Source: Bacillota bacterium
Lineage (GTDB): Bacteria > Bacillota > Clostridia > Clostridiales > Clostridiaceae
Direction: 5' to 3'
Assembly (NCBI GenBank): GCA_023451395.1
Contig: JAEXZL010000202.1
Span: 1-30,167 of the forward strand
Length of the DNA stretch: 30,167 bases
Part shown: in pieces, positions 22,788-29,725 of the stretch
Numbering within the stretch: the first letter of the stretch is position 1
Layout: every line of letters begins with the position of its first letter
Translations under genes and position numbers: made by a program
The notes under the pieces: generated by a model
Database searches by the model: none
What the model saw: only the letters and a program-made list of their open reading frames with translations
Told to the model about the DNA's origin: nothing

Positions 22788-23498
22788 ATGGAACAATATA
22801 TAGGCGAGTTTTTAGGAACTATGCTTCTTATCCTTTTAGGAGATGGAGTAGTTGCAAACGTAGTTTTAAATAAAACTAAGGGTAATAATTCCGGCTGGAT
22901 AGTTATAACTACTGGTTGGGCTCTAGCTGTTGCAGTACCTGTATTTATTTTTGGACCTATTACTGGAGCTCATTTTAATCCAGTAGTTACCATAGTTCAA
23001 GTTATTCTTGGTAATATGGTAGTAGGAGAAGCTATAGGCTATATTGCAGCTCAAATGCTTGGAGCTATCGTTGGTGCAACACTTGTATATATTGCATACA
23101 AGCCTCACTTTGACGAAACAGAGGATAAGGGAGCTAAGCTTGCTGTATTTGCAACTGCACCTGGAATAAGAAGTACTGCTTCTAACTTTATCGGTGAGTT
23201 CATTGGTACATTTGTTCTTATATTTGCACTTTTAAGTATTAGTAATACAGAAATGGGCCCTGGAATAGCACCAATAGCTGTTGGTATGGTTATATGGGTA
23301 ATTGGTCTCTGCTTAGGTGGTAATACTGGTTATGCTATAAACCCTGCAAGAGACTTAGGACCTAGAATAGCTCATGCTTTCCTTCCTATAAAGGGAAAGG
23401 GAGATTCTGATTGGGGTTATGCTTGGATACCAGTTATTGCACCTATAGTTGGCGGTATCTGTGGTGGTCTTGTATACATGTTATTAGGTTGGGCATAA
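22788..23498 (+). CDS. glpF: Glycerol uptake facilitator (aquaglyceroporin)
   Basis: 236 residues with six expected membrane spans and two half-helix loops, the MIP family layout. The second loop is canonical, NPARDLGPR at 185-193, whose Asp after NPAR is the glycerol-channel signature. The first loop reads GAHFNPVVTI, with Val66 in place of the usual Ala of NPA. GEFLGTMLLILLGDGVVAN opens the protein and is typical of GlpF. It would let glycerol diffuse into the cell for GlpK or a dehydrogenase. A GGGGGA ribosome site precedes the ATG. It is followed by a hairpin, then dhaK. Confidence 0.94.
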   Translation: MEQYIGEFLGTMLLILLGDGVVANVVLNKTKGNNSGWIVITTGWALAVAVPVFIFGPITGAHFNPVVTIVQVILGNMVVGEAIGYIAAQMLGAIVGATLVYIAYKPHFDETEDKGAKLAVFATAPGIRSTASNFIGEFIGTFVLIFALLSISNTEMGPGIAPIAVGMVIWVIGLCLGGNTGYAINPARDLGPRIAHAFLPIKGKGDSDWGYAWIPVIAPIVGGICGGLVYMLLGWA

Positions 23499-23508
23499 TA
23501 TTTCATTT

Positions 23509-23538
23509 CTCCCGGGCCATTTATTGGCTCGGGAGTTT
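23509..23538 (+). terminator. Hairpin between glpF and dhaK
   Basis: An 11-bp stem, CTCCCGGGCCA with TGGCTCGGGAG and one G-T pair, 5-nt loop, followed by only three T's. The stem is strong and the tail short, so termination is probably partial. dhaK starts 37 nt beyond the stem. Confidence 0.7.
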
Positions 23539-23571
23539 GTAAAAGTAAATAAATTTTGGAGGTGGAATAAT

Positions 23572-24564
23572 TTGAAAAAAATTATCAATAGTCCTGATAA
23601 CGTAGTTGAGGAAATGCTTGATGGTATGGTGGCAGCTCATCCTGAATATATAAGAAAGCTAGACAATGCTACAGTTGTAGTAAGAAAGGATTCACCTCAG
23701 GATAAGGTAGCCCTTGTAAGTGGTGGTGGAAGCGGTCATGAACCTTCTCATGGAGGCTTTGTTGGTAAGGGTATGCTGGATGCTGCCGTAGCAGGAGCAG
23801 TTTTTACCTCACCTACTCCCGATCAGGTTTATGAAGCTGTAAAGGCTGTGTCTAGCGAAAAGGGAGCTCTTCTTATTATTAAGAATTACACCGGCGATGT
23901 TATGAACTTTGAAATGGCACAGGAAATGGCTGAAATGGATGGTCTTAAGGTTGATCATGTGGTTATAGCTGATGATGTTGCTGTGGAGAACAGCACCTGG
24001 ACCATAGGAAGAAGAGGGATAGCAGGAACAGTACTTCTTCACAAGATAGCTGGAGCTAAGGCAGAAGAGGGAGCTTCTCTAGAAGAGGTAAAGGCTGTGG
24101 CAGAGAAGGTTATTGCAAATGTAAGAAGCATGGGAATGGCTTTAAGCCCCTGCATAGTTCCCGCAGCAGGTAAGCCAAACTTTACATTGGGTGAGAAGGA
24201 AATGGAAATTGGTATGGGTATTCATGGAGAACCTGGTACCCATAAGGAAGAGCTAAAAAGTGCCGATGAGATTGTAGAGCATCTTTTAGATAAAATATTG
24301 AAGGATATTGATTATACCGGCAGCGAGGTTGCGGTACTTATTAATGGACTTGGTGCAACACCTCTTATGGAGCTTTATATTGCAAACAGAAAGGTTAAAT
24401 CCATATTAGATGAAAAGGGGATAAAGGTATATAAGACACTAGTTGGAGAATATATGACCTCCTTGGAAATGGCTGGCTTCTCTATTAGTTTATTAAAGCT
24501 TGATGATGAACTTAAGAGGCTTTTAGATGCACCTGCGGATACTCCCGCCTTTAAGTCTTTATAA
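23572..24564 (+). CDS. dhaK: Dihydroxyacetone kinase, DhaK substrate-binding subunit (PTS-dependent)
   Basis: 330 residues. GGGSGHEPSHGGFVG holds H56, and H218 in MGIHGEPGT is the histidine that forms the covalent hemiaminal with dihydroxyacetone; both sit at the same residue numbers as in E. coli DhaK. NYTGDVMNFEMA and ADDVAVENS, also family motifs, are present. It binds dihydroxyacetone for phosphorylation by DhaL-ADP. The start is a TTG at 23572 behind GGAGGTGG (23558-23565), giving the family-like MKKIINSPDNV; the longer frame begins in the preceding hairpin loop. A terminator and about 160 nt separate it from dhaL, unusual since dhaK and dhaL are normally adjacent. Confidence 0.95.
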   Translation: MKKIINSPDNVVEEMLDGMVAAHPEYIRKLDNATVVVRKDSPQDKVALVSGGGSGHEPSHGGFVGKGMLDAAVAGAVFTSPTPDQVYEAVKAVSSEKGALLIIKNYTGDVMNFEMAQEMAEMDGLKVDHVVIADDVAVENSTWTIGRRGIAGTVLLHKIAGAKAEEGASLEEVKAVAEKVIANVRSMGMALSPCIVPAAGKPNFTLGEKEMEIGMGIHGEPGTHKEELKSADEIVEHLLDKILKDIDYTGSEVAVLINGLGATPLMELYIANRKVKSILDEKGIKVYKTLVGEYMTSLEMAGFSISLLKLDDELKRLLDAPADTPAFKSL

Positions 24565-24584
24565 TCATAGCTTAATAGGTTTTT

Positions 24585-24617
24585 AAGAGTAGTAAGCCTT
24601 CTTACTACTCTTATTTT
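24585..24617 (+). terminator. Terminator between dhaK and dhaL
   Basis: A perfect 12-bp stem (AAGAGTAGTAAG / CTTACTACTCTT), tetraloop CCTT, followed by ATTTTAT. The remaining gap up to dhaL contains TATAAT at 24693-24698, a possible -10 for dhaLM, but no good -35. Confidence 0.75.
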
Positions 24618-24725
24618 ATATTTGAAATAAAAATATTAACTACCCTTTTTAATCATAGAAAAGGCTATGAACCATAAATTGCAATAAGGGTATATAATAA
24701 GAGATCTTAGAAAGGAGAGTTTAAT

Positions 24726-25367
24726 ATGAGCATTAATGTAAAGAACCTAGTTGAGATAATTAATAACATATCTCTAGCTATAGAGGAAAACAAGCAATAT
24801 CTAACGGACTTAGATGCAGCAATTGGGGACGCAGATCATGGAATTAATATGAATAAGGGATTTCAAGGAGTTAAGGCAAAGCTTTCAGGAGTTGACTTTA
24901 AGGATGCAGCAGAGGTGCTAAAGGTAACGGGAATGACTCTGGTATCCACTGTAGGCGGTGCTTCGGGACCATTATATGGCACAGCTTTTATGAAAGCTGC
25001 TACAAAAGGACCAGGAAAGGAAGAAATCTTCCTGACGGATTTTTATGAAATGCTTAAGGTTGCTATAGAGGGGATAAAGCTCAGGGGAAAAAGTGAGCTT
25101 GGGGATAAGACTATGCTGGATGTATTAATTCCAGTACAGGATAGCATAAAAGAAAGCATAGATAAGGAAGAAAGCTCTAAGGAGGCTTTAAGAGCTGCAT
25201 TAGCAGTAGCAGAAAAGGCTCTAGAGGGAACCAAAAAAATAGCTGCAAGAAAAGGAAGAGCAAGCTATCTAGGAGAAAGAAGCATAGGACATCAGGACCC
25301 TGGTGCCACTTCCAGTTATTTAATGATACGCTGCATATCCCAGTACCTAGAGAAAAAGGAGATATAG
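24726..25367 (+). CDS. dhaL: Dihydroxyacetone kinase, DhaL ADP-binding subunit
   Basis: 213 residues. The metal/ADP site D30, D35, D37 in DLDAAIGDADHG is at the same positions as in E. coli DhaL. GGASGPLYGTAF, the glycine-rich loop, and the C-terminal GRASYLGERSIGHQDPGA are the other family hallmarks. In PTS-dependent systems ADP stays bound as a cofactor, is recharged by DhaM, and passes phosphate to dihydroxyacetone on DhaK. AAAGGAGAG precedes the ATG. The stop codon TAG is immediately followed by the dhaM ATG, with no gap, so the two are translationally linked. Confidence 0.95.
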   Translation: MSINVKNLVEIINNISLAIEENKQYLTDLDAAIGDADHGINMNKGFQGVKAKLSGVDFKDAAEVLKVTGMTLVSTVGGASGPLYGTAFMKAATKGPGKEEIFLTDFYEMLKVAIEGIKLRGKSELGDKTMLDVLIPVQDSIKESIDKEESSKEALRAALAVAEKALEGTKKIAARKGRASYLGERSIGHQDPGATSSYLMIRCISQYLEKKEI

Positions 25368-25754
25368 ATGGTTAGTCTAGTGGTATTATCTCATAGTAGT
25401 AAGGTAGTAGAAGGCCTTAAGGAGCTTATTCATGAAATGGCCAAGGAGGTTAAGGTCTTTGGAGTAGGGGGAACTGAGGATGGCTCCCTTGGCTCTGATT
25501 TTCAAAAGACGCAAAGGGTTATTGAGGAGGCATACTGTGAAGAAGGGGTAATAATACTCTTTGATTTAGGCAGTACCTTCATGGTAGCTGAAATGGTTAT
25601 TGATAGCTTTGAAGATAGTAAAAAAGAGAAAATAAGAATAATTGATGCTCCACTTATAGAAGGAGGAATAACTGCAGCAGTATCCATCAGCTGTGGCATG
25701 AGCTTAGAAGCGGTTATTGAAAGCTTAGAGCCTCTTCGTTTAGGAAAAATATAA
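25368..25754 (+). CDS. dhaM: Dihydroxyacetone kinase phosphotransfer subunit DhaM (EIIA-Man-like)
   Basis: 128 residues, a single PTS EIIA-mannose-like domain. H9 in VVLSHS is the expected phosphorylated histidine; GGTEDGSLGSDF, ILFDLGSTFMVAEM and PLIEGGITAAV are typical of the DhaM N-terminal domain. The HPr-like and EI-like domains fused in E. coli DhaM are absent, so general EI and HPr must supply phosphate. It starts directly after dhaL. With PEP as the original donor, the whole kinase depends on enolase output. It is the last gene of the glycerol/dihydroxyacetone block; no strong terminator follows before smpB. Confidence 0.93.
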   Translation: MVSLVVLSHSSKVVEGLKELIHEMAKEVKVFGVGGTEDGSLGSDFQKTQRVIEEAYCEEGVIILFDLGSTFMVAEMVIDSFEDSKKEKIRIIDAPLIEGGITAAVSISCGMSLEAVIESLEPLRLGKI

Positions 25755-25780
25755 ACTTAATTAATAGCTTTAAAAATAAA

Positions 25781-25827
25781 ACTGTGATATTATAATAATT
25801 ACTAGGTAAAATAGTAAAAATCACAGT
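25781..25827 (+). promoter_or_regulatory. smpB promoter flanked by inverted repeat
   Basis: TGATATTAT at 25785-25793 is an extended -10 very like that of hppA, overlapping TATAAT at 25791. An 8-bp inverted repeat ACTGTGAT (25781-25788) / ATCACAGT (25820-25827) brackets the promoter and predicted start and ends beside the ribosome site. Confidence 0.45.
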
Positions 25828-25838
25828 AGGTGAAGGTT

Positions 25839-26306
25839 ATGGCAAAAGGAACAGGAACAAAAACATTAGCTGAAAATAGAAAGGCAAGGCATGATTATTT
25901 CGTTGAAGAGGCCTTTGAAGCTGGTATAGCCCTAGTAGGAACTGAGGTTAAATCCATCAGAAATGGAAGAGCTAATCTCAAGGATAGCTATGGAGACGTA
26001 AGAAATGGCGAAATATTTATAAGAAACATGCATGTAAGTCCTTATGACTTTGGAAATATATTTAATGTAGATCCTTTAAGAGACAGAAAGCTTCTTATGC
26101 ATAAAAGTGAAATAAGAAAACTCATTGGTCTTGTATCTCAGGATGGCTATACCTTAATTCCTCTTTCATTATATCTAAAGGATGGAAGGGTAAAGGTAGC
26201 TCTTGGACTTTGCAAGGGTAAGAAGAACTATGATAAGAGAGATTCTATGCTGGAAAAGGCCCATAAGAGAGATATTGAAAGAGAATTTAAAGAAAGAATG
26301 AGATAA
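25839..26306 (+). CDS. smpB: SsrA (tmRNA)-binding protein
   Basis: 155 residues, the standard length. LAENRKARHDYF opens the fold, followed by EAGIALVGTEVKSIRNGRANLKDSY, IRNMHVSPYDFGN, RKLLMHKSEI, IPLSLYLKDGRVKVALGLCKGKKNYDKR and a basic C-terminal tail that inserts in the ribosome. It carries tmRNA to stalled ribosomes. The ATG at 25839 is preceded by AGGTGA at 25828-25833; the in-frame GTG at 25830 lies inside that site. The tmRNA gene ssrA, often next to smpB, is not seen: a terminator follows after only 3 nt, then a different gene. Confidence 0.96.
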   Translation: MAKGTGTKTLAENRKARHDYFVEEAFEAGIALVGTEVKSIRNGRANLKDSYGDVRNGEIFIRNMHVSPYDFGNIFNVDPLRDRKLLMHKSEIRKLIGLVSQDGYTLIPLSLYLKDGRVKVALGLCKGKKNYDKRDSMLEKAHKRDIEREFKERMR

Positions 26307-26309
26307 AAG

Positions 26310-26341
26310 CTGAGCAGCCATTAGTGCTGCTCAGTTTTTTT
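26310..26341 (+). terminator. Strong terminator after smpB
   Basis: A perfect 9-bp stem (CTGAGCAGC / GCTGCTCAG), 7-nt loop, then seven T's. Confidence 0.9.
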
Positions 26342-26451
26342 GTGCAGCTTTATTTTTAAAAGGCATTGATAAGATTTATTAAGTGAGAGTAACTGTTTTA
26401 TATAAGCTGAATATTCTATACTATGCACAAATTTCGAGAAAAGGAGGATTT

Positions 26452-27849
26452 ATGGAGCTTGCACTTACGTCTCTTCACTACATTTATGTAATATTTATAA
26501 TCTTAGTTATTGCCTTTATGATTATGAAGAAGGATACAACCCTTGTTTCAATGGTTGGAATTTTCATTCTGGGCATAATAGGCACGGCATCAGTATATAA
26601 ATCTCTCATGGGTATCTTTAATAGTCTAATATATGCTACCAAGGAGCTGATGCCTACAATTTTTATTATCTCAGTGATAACAGCCATGAGCAAGGTACTA
26701 ATGGCTACAGGTATTAATGAAGCCATGATATCACCTTTTAAAAGGGTTATAAAAAACTACACAATGGCCTACTGGGTTATAGGAATTGTCATGATGATAA
26801 TATCCTGGTTCTTTTGGCCCTCTCCTGCAGTGGCTTTAATAGGAGCTATTTTCCTACCCATAGGGAAAAAGGCAGGGCTTCCAGCCATAGGGGTAGCTAT
26901 AGCAATGAACATCTTTGGCCACGGAATTGCTCTCTCCTCTGACTATATAATCCAAGCAGCACCAAAGCTTACAGCAGATGCTGCAGGACTTCAGGTAAAT
27001 GAGGTTATGAAGGCAAGTGTACCGTTAGCTATAATAATGGGTCTTGCCACTACAATAACAGCCTTTATATTCTTAAGAAAAGAAATAAAAAGTGGATTAT
27101 ACAGAGAAGAGCTGGAAGCAGCTCAAGAAAATCAAGAGGAGGAAAATAAGCTAGATATTAACCTTTCCTCAAGAGCAAAGAAGCTATTAGCCCTCATGAT
27201 GCTGGTACTTTTTGCTGCTGATATTGTTATTATGTACATCTTTAAACTACAGGGGGGAGATGCTACAGCCCTTATAGGGGGAACAGCCTTAGTAATACTA
27301 TCTATAATTGGAGCTGTAGCCTACAAGGCTGGTGTCTTTGAAAAAATCACTTTTCATATGGTAGAGGGACTACAGTTTGGATTTAGAATCTTCGGAGTAG
27401 TTATTCCCATTGCAGCCTTCTTCTATTTAGGAGATATGGCTATTATAGATATTTTTGGGAAGGTTTTACCGGAGGCTTCTAAGGGAATTGTAAATGACTT
27501 AGGTCTTGCCCTTGCTAATATAGTGCCTGTTAACGCCTCTGTATCCTCTGCGACCTTAACAGTGGTGGGGGCAATTACAGGATTAGATGGTTCAGGCTTT
27601 TCCGGAATACCTCTAGTAGGATCAATAGCAAGACTTTTTAGCACTGGGCTTGGCTCTGGGGCAGCCACCTTAACGGCACTGGGACAGCTATCTGGAATCT
27701 GGATCGGAGGTGGCACTTTGATCCCTTGGGCAGTAATTCCAGCAGCAGCTATGTGTGGAGTGGATCCCTTTGAGCTAACGAGAAAGAATTTAAAGCCTGT
27801 GGTTATAGGTTTAATAATTACCACCATTGCAGCAATGTTTTTAATTTAG
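26452..27849 (+). CDS. Multipass membrane permease, ion-transporter-superfamily-like, substrate unknown
   Basis: 465 residues, about 10-12 hydrophobic segments in two halves, joined by a charged cytoplasmic stretch near residues 215-245 (rich in E, Q and K). Candidate re-entrant or substrate regions are WFFWPSPAVALIGAIFLPIG and NIFGHGIALSSDYIIQAAP in the first half, and IVPVNASVSSATLTVVGAI and STGLGSGAATLTALGQLSG in the second. Two-fold symmetry with Gly/Ser/Thr/Pro-rich loops resembles the ion-transporter superfamily (GntP, NhaC, CitM types), but I cannot name a family or substrate. I use the ATG at 26452 with AAGGAGG at 26441-26447; the longer frame from 26383 adds a non-family-like leader. 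It is flanked by terminators and so is monocistronic. Confidence 0.8.
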   Translation: MELALTSLHYIYVIFIILVIAFMIMKKDTTLVSMVGIFILGIIGTASVYKSLMGIFNSLIYATKELMPTIFIISVITAMSKVLMATGINEAMISPFKRVIKNYTMAYWVIGIVMMIISWFFWPSPAVALIGAIFLPIGKKAGLPAIGVAIAMNIFGHGIALSSDYIIQAAPKLTADAAGLQVNEVMKASVPLAIIMGLATTITAFIFLRKEIKSGLYREELEAAQENQEEENKLDINLSSRAKKLLALMMLVLFAADIVIMYIFKLQGGDATALIGGTALVILSIIGAVAYKAGVFEKITFHMVEGLQFGFRIFGVVIPIAAFFYLGDMAIIDIFGKVLPEASKGIVNDLGLALANIVPVNASVSSATLTVVGAITGLDGSGFSGIPLVGSIARLFSTGLGSGAATLTALGQLSGIWIGGGTLIPWAVIPAAAMCGVDPFELTRKNLKPVVIGLIITTIAAMFLI

Positions 27850-27862
27850 GACCACTAGCTCT

Positions 27863-27902
27863 AGCCTGAAGAGAACACAACTCTTCAGGCTGACTAATTT
27901 TT
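27863..27902 (+). terminator. Terminator after the permease gene
   Basis: A perfect 11-bp stem (AGCCTGAAGAG / CTCTTCAGGCT), 7-nt loop, followed by GACTAATTTTT. Confidence 0.75.
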
Positions 27903-27940
27903 AAATATAGTAAAATGTTTAATTTTTACAATTATATAAT

Positions 27941-27988
27941 GTATAATTAAAGAAATGTATAATTAAAGAAATAGATATTTAAAGAAAT
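27941..27988. repeat. 16-bp tandem repeat, three copies
   Basis: GTATAATTAAAGAAAT occurs perfectly at 27941-27956 and 27957-27972, then as AGATATTTAAAGAAAT at 27973-27988; a partial fourth unit begins at 27989. Each perfect unit contains TATAAT. It lies in the gap upstream of the DUF1801-like gene. Confidence 0.85.
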
Positions 27989-28067
27989 AGATAATTACAT
28001 GCAATTGTATAATGGATGGTTTATATGACCTTGCAGGGAAAGATTAATAGGAATGGGGAGTTAATAA

Positions 28068-28397
28068 ATGAATGAGGCTATACATAATTATTTAGAGAAC
28101 TTTGGAGAAGAAACTAGGGAAAGATTTCATAGTCTATATGAACTTATTTATGAAAGCACTTCTAAAGATCTTGAGGAAAAATTGTGGGCTAAGCTACCAT
28201 CCTTCTATGCAGGTAATAACTTTATTCGCCTTATACCCTTTAAAGACCATATTAATATAGAGGCAAAAGCAGTAACTCCTTATGAAGATAAATTATCAGG
28301 ATATAAGATAACACCTAAAGGTATGCTGCAAATTTTTCATAATCAAGAGCTTCCCAGTGAATTGTTAAAAGCAATATTTAAAGAAAGCCTTAGATAA
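28068..28397 (+). CDS. DUF1801 / YdhG-like small protein
   Basis: 109 residues, soluble, no signal peptide. The segment LEEKLWAKLPSFYAGNNFIRLIPFKDHINIEAKA and the following KITPKGMLQIFHNQELPSELL resemble the DUF1801 (YdhG-like) fold, a compact alpha/beta domain related in shape to frataxin. Cellular role is not established for this group. GGGGAG at 28055-28060 precedes the ATG. It stands alone, convergent with clpP through a shared hairpin; upstream is a short tandem repeat and no clear consensus promoter except the TATAAT elements inside that repeat. Confidence 0.65.
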   Translation: MNEAIHNYLENFGEETRERFHSLYELIYESTSKDLEEKLWAKLPSFYAGNNFIRLIPFKDHINIEAKAVTPYEDKLSGYKITPKGMLQIFHNQELPSELLKAIFKESLR

Positions 28398-28412
28398 GTT
28401 GTTATAAATAAA

Positions 28413-28455
28413 AAGCTGATACACATAAATATATTATTGTGCATCAGCTTCTTTT
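28413..28455. terminator. Bidirectional terminator between the DUF1801-like gene and clpP
   Basis: A 13-position stem with one A-C mismatch (AAGCTGATACACA / TGTGCATCAGCTT), 12-nt loop. On the + strand it is followed by CTTTT; on the - strand by TTTATTT after the stem. It serves two convergent genes. Confidence 0.8.
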
Positions 28456-28456
28456 A

Positions 28457-29041
28457 TCACCTAGTAATAACTTTATCTATTAAACCATAAGCTAGAGCTT
28501 CTTCTGCTGTCATAAAATTATCTCGGTCTGTATCTCTTTCAATTTCTGAGATGCTTCGTCCAGTATTAGCCGCAAGGATACGATTAATTTGTCTCTTACT
28601 TCTCTGCATATAGTCAGACATAATTTTTATATCGCTGGCAGGGCCTTTAACTCCTCCGGAGACTACAGGCTGATGTATCATGATTTCAGAATTAGGCAGA
28701 GCAAATCTTTTTCCAGGGGCTCCAGCAGCTAATAAAAATGCTCCAAAGCTGGCAGCAAGACCAGTACATATTGTAGATACATCACATTTTATATAGTTCA
28801 TTGTATCAAATATAGCAAAACCGGCAGTTATAGATCCCCCGGGGCTGTTTATATAAAGCTTTATATCCTTATCCGGATCCTGACTTTCTAAGAATAATAG
28901 CTGTGCGGTAATTAGAGCAGCAGAGGCATCAGAAACATCCTCACTTAAAAAGATAATTCTATCTGATAGGAGCCTAGAAAAAATATCATAGCTTCTTTCA
29001 CCACGATTAGTTTGTTCTACTACATAAGGAATTGTACTCAT
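28457..29041 (-). CDS. clpP: ATP-dependent Clp protease proteolytic subunit (probable secondary ClpP)
   Basis: 194 residues. The catalytic triad is intact: S98 in TGLAASFGAFLL, H123 in MIHQP and D172 in ERDTDRDNF. YINSPGGSITAGFAIFDTM, the oxyanion region, is present. It forms the tetradecameric serine protease chamber fed by an AAA+ unfoldase such as ClpX or ClpC. The nucleophile motif reads AASF rather than the usual AASM, and the handle region GGVKGPASD differs from GGAQGQATD of the main ClpP. No clpX or tig is adjacent, which suggests a second ClpP. I start at 29041 because GGGAGGT lies 9-10 nt upstream on the - strand; the ATG at 29059 is inside that site. The start overlaps the stop of the AraC-type gene (ATGA). 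Confidence 0.92.
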   Translation of the reverse strand: MSTIPYVVEQTNRGERSYDIFSRLLSDRIIFLSEDVSDASAALITAQLLFLESQDPDKDIKLYINSPGGSITAGFAIFDTMNYIKCDVSTICTGLAASFGAFLLAAGAPGKRFALPNSEIMIHQPVVSGGVKGPASDIKIMSDYMQRSKRQINRILAANTGRSISEIERDTDRDNFMTAEEALAYGLIDKVITR

Positions 29042-29448
29042 GCTGCTTTTACCTCCCATAGCTTATTTACATTAGAATAGTTAGCAGAGGAGTGTATTGT
29101 AACTCTATTTTGCTTAGGTTTAAATACTCCCATTAATCTATAGGTCTGAGGGGGATAAAGATAAATCTGTTTAAAAGCAAGAGTAAAGGACTGCTGTGAG
29201 TTATAGCCTGCTTCTAATGCTATATCAAGAATAGGCTTATCTGTTTCAATGAGCTTTTTTGCTGATTCTGTAAGTCTTCGTTGTTGTATATACTTATAGA
29301 TAGTGCAGCCAACCTTCTCAGAGAATATTCTATTTAAATGAAATTTAGAGTAATACATTTTTTCCGATATTTCCTCCAGATTCAAATCTTTTTCCAGATT
29401 ATCCTCTATATATTCAAGGGTCTTTAAAACTATGCTCTTATTTTCCAT
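29038..29448 (-). CDS. AraC/XylS-family transcriptional regulator, DNA-binding domain only
   Basis: 136 residues, the size of MarA/SoxS-type single-domain regulators. Two helix-turn-helix units are visible: LNLEEISEKMYYSKFHLNRIFSEKVG (about residues 22-47) and ILDIALEAGYNSQQSFTLAFKQIY (about 73-96), followed by PPQTYR, the family end motif. A further 30 residues (GVFKPKQNRVTIHSS...) lack recognisable domain features. The ATG at 29448 has GAGGTG 7 nt upstream; an ATG at 29463 is upstream of that site. Its stop overlaps the clpP start by 4 nt, so the two are one translationally coupled operon. There is no sensor domain, so activity is probably set by its amount, possibly by proteolysis. Confidence 0.88.
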   Translation of the reverse strand: MENKSIVLKTLEYIEDNLEKDLNLEEISEKMYYSKFHLNRIFSEKVGCTIYKYIQQRRLTESAKKLIETDKPILDIALEAGYNSQQSFTLAFKQIYLYPPQTYRLMGVFKPKQNRVTIHSSANYSNVNKLWEVKAA

Positions 29449-29477
29449 AATTAAGCACCTCATCTATTATAATATAT

Positions 29478-29486
29478 AATTATATC
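29478..29486 (-). promoter_or_regulatory. Candidate extended -10 promoter of the AraC-clpP operon
   Basis: On the - strand this reads TGATATAAT, the same extended -10 as upstream of rpoN and eno. The predicted start near 29471 leaves a leader of about 20 nt. The -35 is weak. Confidence 0.45.
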
Positions 29487-29525
29487 ATTCATTATAAGTA
29501 TAAGTTTTAATATAAATTGCTTTAT

Positions 29526-29553
29526 TATATATGAATTAATAAATTCATATATA
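29526..29553. repeat. 28-bp palindrome in a divergent intergenic region
   Basis: Perfect 12-bp arms TATATATGAATT (29526-29537) and AATTCATATATA (29542-29553) around AATA. It lies about 45 bp upstream of the predicted AraC-gene promoter and 170 bp before the divergent + strand gene. It could be a regulator operator. AT-richness raises the chance of a fortuitous dyad, but 12 of 12 paired positions is notable. Confidence 0.6.
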
Positions 29554-29725
29554 GCAGAGGATAAAAATAAGAGGAGATTTTTAAGGATTACTTAATAAAA
29601 TAATAAGGAATATATGTTATTATTGTTAGTATATTTAAAAGATTATGTTATTAGAATTTTAGTAATTGTGGGTAATTATTTATAGGTAACTGGTAAAGAG
29701 CAGATTGATTTAGGAGAGGGCATAA

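Noticed and set aside
26307..26451. tmRNA gene ssrA after smpB
   Set aside because: Only a terminator and a permease leader fit in this gap; no tRNA-like ends or tag reading frame are visible.
27423..27827. 134-codon - strand frame inside the permease gene
   Set aside because: It is an antisense shadow of a hydrophobic coding region with Pro/Ser/Thr-rich low-complexity translation.
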